A stretch of 16,468 nucleotides of DNA from Helicobacteraceae bacterium (lineage in GTDB: Bacteria > Campylobacterota > Campylobacteria > Campylobacterales > Sulfurimonadaceae). Shown here one piece after another: positions 1-8,385 of the stretch (position 1 is its first letter; every line of letters starts with the position of its first letter). The notes below the pieces were generated by a model. The model had not been told where the DNA came from. It did no database searches and was given only the letters and a program-made list of their open reading frames with translations. A program made the translations under genes and the position numbers. The stretch lies in the NCBI GenBank assembly GCA_015488075.1, contig WFOM01000196.1, positions 1-16,468 of the forward strand, in the 5' to 3' direction.

Positions 1-2
1 CC

Positions 3-170
3 TTTTTATTTGATAAAAATATAAATTCAAAAGAAATATCTCAAAATCTGTTAAAAAAAGGTATAATTATAAGGGATTTAACAAGTTATAATCTAAACGG
101 TGTTAGAATAACCATAGGAACAAAAGAACAAAACGACCGTTTTTTTGATGAGTTTAAAAAACTATTGTAG
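3..170 (+). CDS. hisC: Histidinol-phosphate aminotransferase, C-terminal end (partial)
   Basis: The window opens inside this gene, and the last 55 codons are read in frame to a TAG stop. The visible residues include [19 protein letters not shown] followed by a helix ending FFDEFKKLL. This is the usual C-terminal region of HisC, where the arginine of VRIT-IG binds the substrate carboxylate. HisC is a PLP-dependent enzyme that converts imidazole-acetol phosphate and glutamate to histidinol phosphate in histidine biosynthesis. The next gene, fliF, starts 7 nt after the stop, so hisC probably heads or joins the flagellar transcript. I recall hisC before fliF in Campylobacter. Only the tail is visible, so a close aminotransferase paralogue cannot be excluded. 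Confidence 0.85.
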   Translation, partial: FLFDKNINSKEISQNLLKKGIIIRDLTSYNLNGVRITIGTKEQNDRFFDEFKKLL

Positions 171-177
171 GCAGTAG

Positions 178-1887
178 ATGGATTTCAAGGCACTCTTTAC
201 CCAGATATCAAATGTTTATGCAAACCTGACAAAACAGCAAAAACTGATAATTGCCGGGGCTATAGTCGGAATAGTCGGCTTTTTGATATTTTTGGTGGTA
301 TGGACTGCCCAGAAAGAAAGTTACTCAAACTACAAAGTTTTGTTTGAGACTCTCTCAAACGAGGATGCGGCAAAAGTTATAGATGAACTCGAATCAAAAA
401 ATATCCCTTATGAAATAACCTCAGACAACACTATAAAAGTTCCAAAAGAGTATGTTTACAAAGAAAGAATCTCAATAGCATCAAAAGGGATACCAAAAGA
501 CTCAAAAGGTGTAGGGTTTGAGCTTTTTGACAAACAGGAGTTTGGTGCGACCAAATTTGACCAGAGTGTAAAATACAAAAGAGCATTGGAGGGTGAGCTC
601 TCAAGAACCATAAGCGCACTTGAACCGGTTGAGAGTGCAACGGTATCTCTTGCCATACCAAAAGAATCGCTTTTTGTTTCAAAACAGGCTGATCCCACCG
701 CTTCTGTTATGATAAAACTAAAGGATGACCAAAAACTCTCCTCAAAACAGATAAAAGGTATAAAAAACTTAGTTGCCGCTTCAGTCCCGAAACTAAAGCC
801 GGAAAACGTGATGCTGGTTGACAGCGACGGAGAGGTTTTGGGAAGCAATGATGAAAATGAAGAATTTAACGAACTATCGCTCGCACAACAAAAATTCAAA
901 CACAAAGAGGAAAGGAAAAAACAGCAAAAAATAGTAAGTGTCGTTGCACCTTTTGTAGGCGGTAAAAACAAGGTTGTAGCACAAGTAACGATAGACTATG
1001 ACTTCTCAATACAAAACTCAACCATTGAAAAATACGATCCTGAAAATGTCGTCAGAAGCGAACAGACAACAGAGGAAAAAAGAGAGGCAGCACCTCCAAA
1101 AGAGGTTGGAGGAGTTCCGGGGACTGTTAGCAACATAGGACCTGTTCAAGGGTTAAAAGAGCAAGCAAACAAAGAAAAATATGAAAAAACACAGACTACG
1201 ACCAACTATGAAGTTGGAAAAACGGTAACGGTTGAAAAAAAACCTTTTGCCAAAGTCAAAAGGATAACAGCAGCAGTTTTGGTTGACGGCAAATACAAAG
1301 AAAAACTCGACAAAGACGGAAATCCTACAGGTGAGTTTGAATATGTTCCGCTTAGCCAAAGCGACCTTGATGCACTTACCGCACTTGTAAGCCGCTCAAT
1401 CGGTATAGACCCCAAAAGGGGAGATGAAGTAACCGTTCAAAACCTGCAATTTACACAAGAGAAAAAAAATCTGCAAGAGCAAAAAATCAACAAAGTTTTA
1501 TCTTCAGTTGAAGCATATATAGCTCCGTTTAAAGAGATTATAAAATATATCATAGTGGTTATACTGCTGTTTGTACTTTATAAAAAAGTTATAACTCCGT
1601 TTGCCGAAAAAATGCTTGAAGTTACAAAAGATGACGAAGATATCGAAAAGCCTATTTTAGACTTAAGTGAAGAAGAGGAAGAAGATCTGGTAGAAAAAGT
1701 TCAACAAATGAGGAAAAAAGTTGAAGAACAGCTTGGTGTTACCGAAGGATTTAACGAAGATGAACTTAAATATGAAGTGCTTTTGGAGAAAGTAAGGGAT
1801 ATGGTTGAAGATCATCCTGAAGAGATAGCCAATCTTATTCAGGCACTCTTGACTGAGGAGCAGGAAAACTCTAAGGAGAAACTATGA
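178..1887 (+). CDS. fliF: Flagellar MS-ring protein FliF
   Basis: A 569-residue protein of normal FliF length. It forms the MS ring in the inner membrane, on which the flagellar switch and export apparatus assemble. A first membrane helix spans about residues 23-43 (LIIAGAIVGIVGFLIFLVVW). It is followed by the periplasmic ring-building domains, with YKVLFETLSNEDAAKVIDEL at about 52-71. A second membrane helix lies at about 453-470. The acidic cytoplasmic C-terminus (about 525-565, with EVLLEKVRDMVEDHPEEIANLI) is the part that binds FliG. The start is ATG with only a weak AGG upstream, 7 nt after hisC. The stop overlaps the fliG start as ATGA, which fits the known FliF-FliG stoichiometric partnership. 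Confidence 0.97.
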   Translation: MDFKALFTQISNVYANLTKQQKLIIAGAIVGIVGFLIFLVVWTAQKESYSNYKVLFETLSNEDAAKVIDELESKNIPYEITSDNTIKVPKEYVYKERISIASKGIPKDSKGVGFELFDKQEFGATKFDQSVKYKRALEGELSRTISALEPVESATVSLAIPKESLFVSKQADPTASVMIKLKDDQKLSSKQIKGIKNLVAASVPKLKPENVMLVDSDGEVLGSNDENEEFNELSLAQQKFKHKEERKKQQKIVSVVAPFVGGKNKVVAQVTIDYDFSIQNSTIEKYDPENVVRSEQTTEEKREAAPPKEVGGVPGTVSNIGPVQGLKEQANKEKYEKTQTTTNYEVGKTVTVEKKPFAKVKRITAAVLVDGKYKEKLDKDGNPTGEFEYVPLSQSDLDALTALVSRSIGIDPKRGDEVTVQNLQFTQEKKNLQEQKINKVLSSVEAYIAPFKEIIKYIIVVILLFVLYKKVITPFAEKMLEVTKDDEDIEKPILDLSEEEEEDLVEKVQQMRKKVEEQLGVTEGFNEDELKYEVLLEKVRDMVEDHPEEIANLIQALLTEEQENSKEKL

Positions 1888-2909
1888 AAATGTCATCTAC
1901 CCAACAAGCACAGTTTGATGAGATGAATATGGCTGAAAAAGCAGCCATCCTTTTGATGCAACTTGGAGAAGAGGTAACCGGCAATGTATTTTCACATATG
2001 GACATAGACTCCATTACGGAGATATCCAAATACATAGCCGAAAATAAAACCATAGACAAAGCCATAGCAGCAGCGGTGCTTGAAGAATTTTATGCCATAT
2101 TTCAATCCGGTCAGTATCTTACAACAGGCGGTTTGGAGTATGCAAAAGAGCTTTTATACAGAACTTTGGGCCCTGAAGAAGCCAAAAAAGTGCTGGAGCG
2201 GCTTACAAAATCTATGCAACATTCCCAAAATTTTGCATATCTTTCAAAAATTAAGCCTCAACAACTTGCAGACTTTATCATCAACGAACATCCTCAAACT
2301 ATTGCTTTGATTTTGGCACATATGGATGCAAACGAGGCAGCAGAAACATTACAATTTTTTCCCGATGAACTTCGAAGCGAAGTTGCCATGAGAATGGCAA
2401 AACTTGGAGATATATCACCTTCTGTTATAAAAAGAGTATCTGCTGTGCTTGAATCCAAACTCGAATCTCTTGCTTCTTACAAAGTTGAAGTAGGAGGTCC
2501 TAGAGCTGTTGCAGACATATTTAACAGACTAGGAACCAAAGCTGCAAAAACAACACTTACACAAATAGAACAGATAGATGAAGAGTTGGCAAACGAGATA
2601 AAAGAGATGATGTTTACTTTTGAAGATATTGCAACTCTTGACAAAAATGCTATGATAGAAATTCTAAAAGCCATAGACAAAAACGATCTTATGCTTGCAC
2701 TTAAATCCGCACCTGAAGAACTTAAAGAGAAATTTTACGGTGCCATGAGTGAAAGGGCAAGAGAGGCTCTTATAGAAGAAATGCAGTTTATGGGTCCAGT
2801 TAAGATGAAAGATGTTGAAGCGGCACAAAGAAGGATAGTTGAAGTTGTAAATCAGCTTGCAGAAGCCGGAACGATTCAGATTGGAAGCACAGACGAGATG
2901 GTAGAGTAA
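1884..2909 (+). CDS. fliG: Flagellar motor switch protein FliG
   Basis: A 341-residue protein of normal FliG size. FliG sits on the cytoplasmic face of the MS ring and transmits stator torque to the rotor. The N-terminal FliF-binding domain begins at about residue 15 (MAEKAAILLMQLGEE). The middle domain carries the family EHPQT motif at 135-139. The charged torque helix lies at about 275-300 (SAPEELKEKFYGAMSERARE), followed by MGPVKMKDVEAAQR. The start ATG overlaps the fliF stop (ATGA) and has a strong AAGGAG at 1873-1878. A second in-frame ATG lies two codons later. The gene sits between its partners fliF and fliH in the same operon. Confidence 0.97.
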   Translation: MKMSSTQQAQFDEMNMAEKAAILLMQLGEEVTGNVFSHMDIDSITEISKYIAENKTIDKAIAAAVLEEFYAIFQSGQYLTTGGLEYAKELLYRTLGPEEAKKVLERLTKSMQHSQNFAYLSKIKPQQLADFIINEHPQTIALILAHMDANEAAETLQFFPDELRSEVAMRMAKLGDISPSVIKRVSAVLESKLESLASYKVEVGGPRAVADIFNRLGTKAAKTTLTQIEQIDEELANEIKEMMFTFEDIATLDKNAMIEILKAIDKNDLMLALKSAPEELKEKFYGAMSERAREALIEEMQFMGPVKMKDVEAAQRRIVEVVNQLAEAGTIQIGSTDEMVE

Positions 2910-2910
2910 A

Positions 2911-3702
2911 ATGGCAAAAATCATCCAAAAAGAAGAGCTTCAAAGACACAATGTAAACAAATACAGCTTTAAAGTTTTGGCAATAGGCTCACACAAAAAA
3001 GAAAAGGAAAAAACAAAACCGCAAACACCACAGGAAAAGTCTGTAGAAACCATAGAATCACCCCAACAACAGGAAAACGCCGCTGCAGTCAAAACTTCAA
3101 AAGATGAACTTATAGAATCTCTTTTAAAAAAAGTAGACGATATGGGTTCAAACTTTATCAAGCTCCAGATGAAACTTGAAGATATGCAAGAAGAACATAA
3201 AAAAGAGCTTGAAAAAATATCTCAGGAATCTTATGAAAAAGGTTTGGCAGAGGGAAGGGAGCTTGGCAAAAAAGAAGTAGAGGATTCTTATGCAAACAGC
3301 TTAAATCTTTTTTCTAATTCTATTTCTAAACTTGAAGAAATTTCAAATAAGTATAATACCGCTATAGAAAATACAAAAAAAGAGCTGGTAAGTGCCGCTG
3401 TGGATATAGCAAAAGAGGTTGTTGAGATAGAACTGAGTGAGAACTCAAGCAAAGTAGCACAAAGCCTGGCAGAGTCACTTATAGATGAACTAAAAGATGC
3501 CGCAAGCATAACCATAAAAGTAAATCCAAACGACTTTGTGGCATTGCAAGAAAGCTTGAAAGATTTAAAAAATGTAAAAGTTGTCAGCGACTCCGCCATA
3601 GCCCAGGGTGGAGTTGTAGCCATAAGCGATATAGAAAATATAGATGCACAGATAAAAAATAGATTTGAAAGAGTTAAGAAAGTAGTGCTTAATGGATTGT
3701 AA
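2911..3702 (+). CDS. fliH: Flagellar export ATPase regulator FliH
   Basis: A 263-residue protein placed between fliG and dxs. FliH is a cytoplasmic dimer that holds the export ATPase FliI and links it to the switch (FliN). Residues about 30-65 are a low-complexity Lys/Gln/Pro-rich linker. A coiled coil covers about 65-125. Glycines spaced by four (YEKGLAEGRELGKKE, G111, G115, G119) match the GxxxG-type repeat known in FliH. The C-terminal half (about 140-263) resembles the FliH/V-ATPase subunit E domain. The ATG begins one base after the fliG stop, so translation is probably coupled. fliI itself is not in the window. Confidence 0.92.
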   Translation: MAKIIQKEELQRHNVNKYSFKVLAIGSHKKEKEKTKPQTPQEKSVETIESPQQQENAAAVKTSKDELIESLLKKVDDMGSNFIKLQMKLEDMQEEHKKELEKISQESYEKGLAEGRELGKKEVEDSYANSLNLFSNSISKLEEISNKYNTAIENTKKELVSAAVDIAKEVVEIELSENSSKVAQSLAESLIDELKDAASITIKVNPNDFVALQESLKDLKNVKVVSDSAIAQGGVVAISDIENIDAQIKNRFERVKKVVLNGL

Positions 3703-5521
3703 AAGCTTAAAAAACAAATCAATAAACGAACTAAAAAACATATGTGAAGATATAAGAAAACAGATTTTGGAAGTTGTCAGTAAAAACGGAGGTCATTTAA
3801 GCTCTCCTCTTGGTGCCATTGAGCTTATAGTGGCTATGCATTATGTGTTTGATGTGGAAAACGACCCGTTTATATTTGATGTCTCACACCAGTCTTATGC
3901 ACACAAAATACTTACAGATAGAAAAGAAAAATTTGACACACTAAGAACCTTTGGCGGTATTTGCGGATATACAAAACCAAGTGAAAGCAAATACGATTAC
4001 TTTGTAGCAGGGCACAGCTCAACTTCCATATCTTTGGGAGTTGGTGCTGCAAAAGCTATAGCACTAAAAGATGAGCAGAAAAAAAGAGTGCCGGTTGTTA
4101 TGATAGGGGATGGAGCTTTGAGTGCAGGGATGGCTTATGAAGCTTTAAATGAGCTTGGTGAGAGAAAATACCCTATTGTTATCATATTAAATGACAACGA
4201 GATGAGTATAGCAAAACCTATAGGTGCCATAAGCAGGATGCTCAGTTCTGCCATGGCAAGCAGTGCATACCAAAAATTTAAAAAAGCGACCGAAAATGTC
4301 GTTGAGAATTTCGGAGACGGAGCAAAATATCTGGCAAAAAGGTTTGAAGAGTCACTAAAGCTTGTAACTCCCGGGATACTTTTTGAAGAGATGGGGCTTG
4401 ATTATATAGGACCTGTTGACGGGCACAACCTTGAAAAACTGATAGAGATACTAAAGTTAGCCAAAAACCTTCAAAAACCGGTTATTGTCCATGCACAGAC
4501 CATAAAAGGCAAAGGTTACGAGATAGCAGAAGGCAAACATGAAAAATGGCACGGAGTTGGACCGTTTGATATACAAAGCGGAGAGAGCCTGAAAAAATCA
4601 TCATCAAAAACCGCAACACAAATCTATACCCAAAACCTTTTGGAACTTGCAGAAAAAGACAAAAAAGTTGTAGGAGTTACCGCTGCAATGCCAAGCGGAA
4701 CAGGGTTAGACAAACTTATAGAGAAATTTCCGGAGAGATTTTGGGATGTAGCCATAGCCGAACAGCATGCCGTTACATCAATGGCTGCACTTGCAAAAGA
4801 GGGATTTAAACCTTTTGTAACCATATACTCGACATTTCTTCAAAGGGCATATGACCAGGTTATACACGATGTCTGTCTGATGAATCTGCCGGTAGTGTTT
4901 GCATGTGACAGAGCAGGGATAGTCGGTGAAGACGGAGAAACCCATCAGGGTGCTTTTGATATAAGCTATCTTAGAGCCATACCAAACATGACTCTTCTTG
5001 CTCCAAGAGATGAAAAAACATTTAAGTATGCCATGGAATTTGCATACAGATTTGAAACACCATGCAGTCTTAGATATCCAAGAGGTGCATTTTTGGACTG
5101 CGGTGATTTTGATGCAAAACCTTTTGAGCTTGCAAAAGCAGAACTTTTAAAAGAATCAAAAAGCAATGTTTTACTTATAGGTTACGGAAACGGTGTCGGC
5201 AGAGCATACCAGACATCAACATATCTTGATTTTGATGTCGCACTTTTGGATTTAAGATTTGTAAAACCTCTTGACAAAGAACTTCTAAAAGATTTGGCAA
5301 CAAAATATAAAAAATGGTTTGTTTTCAGCGACACTGCAAAAGCAGGCGGAGTCGGAAGTTCCATCTTAGAGTTTTTGGATGAAGAGGGACTTTGCGATAT
5401 AGAGCTTGTCAGTTTTGAGTATGAAGATGAGTTTATAACTCACGGCAATACAAAACTGGTTGAAGAGTCTTTGGGACTTCTACCAAACCAGCTGGCAGAA
5501 AAAATCAAAACACTATCGTAA
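3692..5521 (+). CDS. dxs: 1-deoxy-D-xylulose-5-phosphate synthase
   Basis: A 609-residue protein, close to the usual DXS length. It condenses pyruvate and glyceraldehyde 3-phosphate, using thiamine diphosphate, to start the MEP isoprenoid pathway. Visible marks are GGHLSSPLGAIEL near 33-45, FDVSHQSYAHKIL at 62-74, and the ThDP motif GDGALSAGMAYEALN continuing to LNDN at 139-169. DYIGPVDGHN lies at 237-246, and AEQHA at 356-360 holds the catalytic glutamate. RAYDQVIHDV and DRAGIVGEDGETHQG follow. The ATG lies inside the end of fliH with an 11 nt overlap, so it is translated from the flagellar operon. I recall fliH-dxs linkage from Campylobacter. Its stop region is shared with the convergent kinase gene. 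Confidence 0.97.
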   Translation: MDCKSLKNKSINELKNICEDIRKQILEVVSKNGGHLSSPLGAIELIVAMHYVFDVENDPFIFDVSHQSYAHKILTDRKEKFDTLRTFGGICGYTKPSESKYDYFVAGHSSTSISLGVGAAKAIALKDEQKKRVPVVMIGDGALSAGMAYEALNELGERKYPIVIILNDNEMSIAKPIGAISRMLSSAMASSAYQKFKKATENVVENFGDGAKYLAKRFEESLKLVTPGILFEEMGLDYIGPVDGHNLEKLIEILKLAKNLQKPVIVHAQTIKGKGYEIAEGKHEKWHGVGPFDIQSGESLKKSSSKTATQIYTQNLLELAEKDKKVVGVTAAMPSGTGLDKLIEKFPERFWDVAIAEQHAVTSMAALAKEGFKPFVTIYSTFLQRAYDQVIHDVCLMNLPVVFACDRAGIVGEDGETHQGAFDISYLRAIPNMTLLAPRDEKTFKYAMEFAYRFETPCSLRYPRGAFLDCGDFDAKPFELAKAELLKESKSNVLLIGYGNGVGRAYQTSTYLDFDVALLDLRFVKPLDKELLKDLATKYKKWFVFSDTAKAGGVGSSILEFLDEEGLCDIELVSFEYEDEFITHGNTKLVEESLGLLPNQLAEKIKTLS

Positions 5522-6884
5522 ACTCAGACCCCTCACCGTAACTGCTTTTTATATCAAGTTTAAAATCATGAAACTTTAATATATTTGCCACTATGGCAAG
5601 ACCGAGTCCCAAAGAATTATTCCATCTGTTTTTGGAAACTCTGTAAAATTTTTGTGTAATATTTTCAACCTCATCCTCTTTTATACCTATACCTCTGTCT
5701 TTTATAACTATCTTATCATGATATATCTCCAAATCAACATCATCTTCAGAATATTTCAAACCGTTTTCAACCAGATTTTTAATCGCTATCATAAGAAGTG
5801 TCTCATCAGCTTTTACGACTGCATTCTCATTGCAGATTATATTTATACCTCTGATAGGATATGTCTGGAGTATATCCTGTTTTATTATCTGTGCGACTTT
5901 GCACAAATCTACATCGTTTTTATCCAGAACAAAGTTCTCGCCTTCAAGTTTAACGGCAAGTCTCAGTCTGTCTATCATGTTTGTCAGTCTATTTGCACTG
6001 TCATGCACTTTTTGAAGAAATTTCAGTTTAATCTTTTCGTTTATATGCTCATCTTCAAGTATGGTTTGAGAATACCCTTTTATAACCGATATAGGATTTT
6101 TAAACTCATGCGATATAGCTGAGATTATCTCATCTTTTTGTTTGTTTGCCAATTTCAGTCTTGCGGTGTATTTTGCTTTTTTCCTGTTTTTGTCTGCAAG
6201 TTCAAAAGAAACTTCACTCAAAAGTTTTGTTATATCGTTAAACTCTTTTGAAAAATCCGAATGTATTTTAAAAGGTTTTGTCTGATGCTTCAAATCTTCT
6301 AAAAATCTGAGTATTTTTTTTGTTTCACCGCTTATATCCTGAGATGTCTTGTAAACCAAAAACATAAATGCAGATATAAACACAACAAGAATAGCCGACA
6401 TTTTAAACAAAAAACTCAAAAAAAGTTCATTTATATAATCCAAATCATCTGCAACTCTTATATAAAAAACTCTCTCTTTTAGTTTTATCTTTTTTGCAAC
6501 ATATATAAGGTCTTTGTTTAGTGTTTTGGATCTTCTGACACTGCTTCCGGTTCCCTTAAGACCGGCTTCTAAAATCTCATCTCTGTTTAAATGGTTTTCC
6601 ATCCTGGTATAATCTGCATCACTGTCTGCCAAAACCCTGCCGTCTTTATCTATGATGGTCACTCTTGCATCTATGCTTTGTTTTATCCTGTCTGCAAATT
6701 TTTGAAAATCCTGTATATTTTCTACATTTATAGATATAAGGTTTACATCATCCATCAGAGACTTTTTGGCTTCTTTTATATAACTGTCTTTTATCCAGAA
6801 GTATGAGATTGCCAAAAACAATGACAATACAAACAAAGACAGTAACAAAAACCGCTTTACTATAACAAAAGGAAGTTTATGCAA
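5505..6884 (-). CDS. PhoR-type membrane sensor histidine kinase
   Basis: A 459-residue two-component sensor. A membrane helix lies at about residues 8-30. The periplasmic sensor segment at about 31-154 contains ARVTIIDKDGRVLADSDAD and a TGSSVRRSKTLNKD-YVA stretch, as in the PhoR/sCache-like family. A second membrane helix lies at about 155-178. The H-box is ISHEFKNPISVIKGYS with phospho-acceptor His259. The N-box is NLVENGLKYS (370-379). DRGIG (396-400) and GLGLA (426-430) complete the ATP site. The start codon is TTG at 6884-6882, with a GGGAG run in the end of the regulator gene 7 nt upstream. No ATG is suitably placed. The signal is not known. A phosphate sensor is possible from the PhoR resemblance, but no pho genes are nearby. 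The 3' end overlaps dxs by 17 nt. Confidence 0.93.
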   Translation of the reverse strand: MHKLPFVIVKRFLLLSLFVLSLFLAISYFWIKDSYIKEAKKSLMDDVNLISINVENIQDFQKFADRIKQSIDARVTIIDKDGRVLADSDADYTRMENHLNRDEILEAGLKGTGSSVRRSKTLNKDLIYVAKKIKLKERVFYIRVADDLDYINELFLSFLFKMSAILVVFISAFMFLVYKTSQDISGETKKILRFLEDLKHQTKPFKIHSDFSKEFNDITKLLSEVSFELADKNRKKAKYTARLKLANKQKDEIISAISHEFKNPISVIKGYSQTILEDEHINEKIKLKFLQKVHDSANRLTNMIDRLRLAVKLEGENFVLDKNDVDLCKVAQIIKQDILQTYPIRGINIICNENAVVKADETLLMIAIKNLVENGLKYSEDDVDLEIYHDKIVIKDRGIGIKEDEVENITQKFYRVSKNRWNNSLGLGLAIVANILKFHDFKLDIKSSYGEGSEFTIVF

Positions 6885-6886
6885 AA

Positions 6887-7558
6887 CTACTCTCCCTCAA
6901 ATATGTATCCTTCTCCCCTTACAGGCTTTATATAATCTTTTTTCTGACTTGGATCCAGTTTCTCTTTTAACCTTTTTATAGCTACATTTACTGTTTTTAA
7001 CTGCTTATTGGCACTGTCTTCCCATACATTTTCAAGTATATCTTCTCTGCTTAAAACTATACCTTTGTTTTTAAAAAAATAAAGCAGAAGGTCATGTTCG
7101 AGTTTTGTCAGTTTTACAGGAGTTTTATCTACATAAAACTGTTTTTTGTTTTTGTCATAGACTATGTCTTTTTCTTTTATAATCTCATAATTTTTTCCTG
7201 CTCTTTTTAATACGGCTTTTATTCTGGCAAGAAGTATATTTATATCAAAAGGTTTGGTTATATAATCATCCCCTCCCCTTTCAAATCCTTCAAGCATATC
7301 TTCACTGCTGTCTTTTGCACTTAAAAATATAACAGGCTGTGTATATCCGTCATCTCTTAATTTTTTTACAAAACTGCTGCCTTCAATACCCGGCAGGTTT
7401 CTATCCATGATTATCAACGATATCTCTTCCTCATCCAAAATCTCTAAAACATTTTTGGTATCGACACACCCTATAAAGTCAAATCCCTCTTTACTCAGTG
7501 TGTATTCAAGCAAATCGAGTATATCCTCTTCATCATCAACTGCAAGTATGGTTGCCAT
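6887..7558 (-). CDS. OmpR/PhoB-type response regulator
   Basis: A 223-residue DNA-binding regulator and the evident partner of the kinase that follows it. From the ATG start, the receiver domain (about 1-115) has the acidic pocket VDDEED, the phospho-acceptor aspartate in IIMDRNLPG (Asp52), Ser80 in FLSAKD and Lys102 in ITKPF. A winged-helix trans_reg_C domain fills about 125-220, with LTKLEHDLLLYF, LSREDILENVW and VNVAIKRLKEKL-PVRGEGYIF. I chose the ATG at 7558. It overlaps the pgeF stop as TGATG and has GGAGGAG just upstream. A GTG one codon earlier (7561) lies within the ribosome site and is less likely. The operon order is pgeF, regulator, kinase. The target genes are unknown. Confidence 0.94.
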   Translation of the reverse strand: MATILAVDDEEDILDLLEYTLSKEGFDFIGCVDTKNVLEILDEEEISLIIMDRNLPGIEGSSFVKKLRDDGYTQPVIFLSAKDSSEDMLEGFERGGDDYITKPFDINILLARIKAVLKRAGKNYEIIKEKDIVYDKNKKQFYVDKTPVKLTKLEHDLLLYFFKNKGIVLSREDILENVWEDSANKQLKTVNVAIKRLKEKLDPSQKKDYIKPVRGEGYIFEGE

Positions 7559-8277
7559 CACTCCTCCAACATAATTACAGAAGCAAATCTTCCTGTGATT
7601 TTTTCTGCTCTGTATGAAAAAAATCTGTCACTGTTGCATCTTGTGCAAATATCTGTAAACTCATATTCTTTTATACCGGATTGCTCCAACTGGTATTGTA
7701 TTATACTGTCTATATCCAAAAAACCCTCTTTTATTGCAAAGTCGTAACCAAGTTCATATGCTTCTTTTGTTATCTCTTTACCAACTTCATAGCAACATTT
7801 TTTTATATTTGGTGAAACAGCCACTTTTATATCTTTTGGATTTGAGTCAAACCTCTTTTTCATAGTTTCTATAACATTTTTGTTTATATTTGAAAATGCA
7901 CCTTTTCTTCCTATATGTGCTGCTGCTATGACTTTTTTGTTCTCATCATAATACAAAATACCGCTGCAGTCTGCACTCATAACCATCAAAGGAGTGTTTT
8001 TTTGGTTTGTAACCAAAGCATCACAGCTTGGAATGCCGTAAAAATCTTCATCTACTACTATAACCTTGTTTGAATGAACCTGATTCATAAAAACAAGTTT
8101 TTTATAATCGTATCCAAAGTATGAAGCAAGAAGCTTGTGGTTTTTTACGACATTCTCTCTTTTGTCGCCGACATGAAAAGCAATGTTTAGCTCATCATAG
8201 GGAGTTTTGCTTACACCACCTTTTCTTGTGGTAAAAAAATGCTTGGTTTTTATAAGAGTGCTTTGTAAAAAATCCAT
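7558..8277 (-). CDS. pgeF: PgeF / YfiH family protein (multicopper polyphenol oxidase-like; peptidoglycan editing or purine nucleoside phosphorylase)
   Basis: A 239-residue protein from the ATG at 8277. The family (DUF152, YfiH/YlmD) is cytoplasmic. Members have been described as purine nucleoside phosphorylase/adenosine deaminase, and E. coli PgeF as an enzyme that removes mis-incorporated serine from peptidoglycan precursors. The three zinc ligands are visible: His68 in NQVHSNKV, Cys104 in SADCSG, and His121 in AAHIGRKGAF. CTRCNSDRFFSYRAEKITGR near the C-terminus is also typical. The frame is open back to a TTG at 8304, but residues start to match the family at MDFLQST. The ATG has a TATAAT six bases upstream and no Shine-Dalgarno, which suggests a leaderless mRNA. 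It leads the two-component operon. Confidence 0.88.
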   Translation of the reverse strand: MDFLQSTLIKTKHFFTTRKGGVSKTPYDELNIAFHVGDKRENVVKNHKLLASYFGYDYKKLVFMNQVHSNKVIVVDEDFYGIPSCDALVTNQKNTPLMVMSADCSGILYYDENKKVIAAAHIGRKGAFSNINKNVIETMKKRFDSNPKDIKVAVSPNIKKCCYEVGKEITKEAYELGYDFAIKEGFLDIDSIIQYQLEQSGIKEYEFTDICTRCNSDRFFSYRAEKITGRFASVIMLEE

Positions 8278-8283
8278 ATGAAG

Positions 8284-8289
8284 ATTATA
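8284..8289 (-). promoter_or_regulatory. -10 element for pgeF, leaderless geometry
   Basis: On the minus strand a perfect TATAAT is followed by six bases (CTTCAT) and then the ATG of pgeF at 8277. With the normal -10 to +1 distance, transcription would start at the A of the ATG. No Shine-Dalgarno is present. The upstream DNA is A/T-tract rich, as in many Campylobacterota sigma-70 promoters that lack a clear -35. Confidence 0.6.
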
Positions 8290-8297
8290 CACAAATA

Positions 8298-8325
8298 TTG
8301 ACAAAAAAATAAATTTAACTAAAAT
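8298..8325 (+). promoter_or_regulatory. Sigma-70 promoter (TTGACA-16-TAAAAT)
   Basis: A consensus -35 TTGACA (8298-8303) is separated by 16 nt from TAAAAT (8320-8325). Seven bases later comes the ATG at 8333, so the predicted start is at or next to that ATG. It lies back to back with the pgeF promoter on the other strand. A second perfect TATAAT at 8358-8363 could give a later start, near 8370. Confidence 0.55.
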
Positions 8326-8332
8326 AAATACT

Positions 8333-8385
8333 ATGATAAAAAACGATATTATGAAAATATAATCGACGAGTTTAACAACCGCCGC
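8333..8385 (+). other. Disturbed 5' end of the small membrane ORF (A AAA AAC heptamer at 8338-8344)
   Basis: The ATG at 8333 reads only MIKNDIMKI before TAA. A one-base backward slip at the heptamer A AAA AAC (8338-8344, codons ATA AAA AAC) continues as RYYENIIDEFNNRR straight into the membrane ORF listed next, giving 79 residues in total. Equivalently, a seventh A in the A6 run would restore the frame from the ATG as MIKKRYYENII. The downstream frame is open back to a stop at 8320 but has no ATG, GTG or TTG before 8386. It could be programmed or phase-variable frameshifting, a recent mutation or a sequencing error. Confidence 0.4.

Noticed and set aside
456..971. 171-residue minus-strand ORF inside fliF
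   Set aside because: It is a shadow of the well-supported fliF frame. Its composition is Ser/Phe-rich low quality with no motif and no ribosome site.
3288..3722. 144-residue minus-strand ORF over fliH
   Set aside because: Antisense shadow of fliH. Its Ser/Phe/Leu composition is what reversed Lys/Glu-rich coding gives.
5652..6122. 156-residue plus-strand ORF over the kinase gene
   Set aside because: It is opposite the H-box region of a clear histidine kinase and is Tyr/Ile/Phe-rich with no domain signal.
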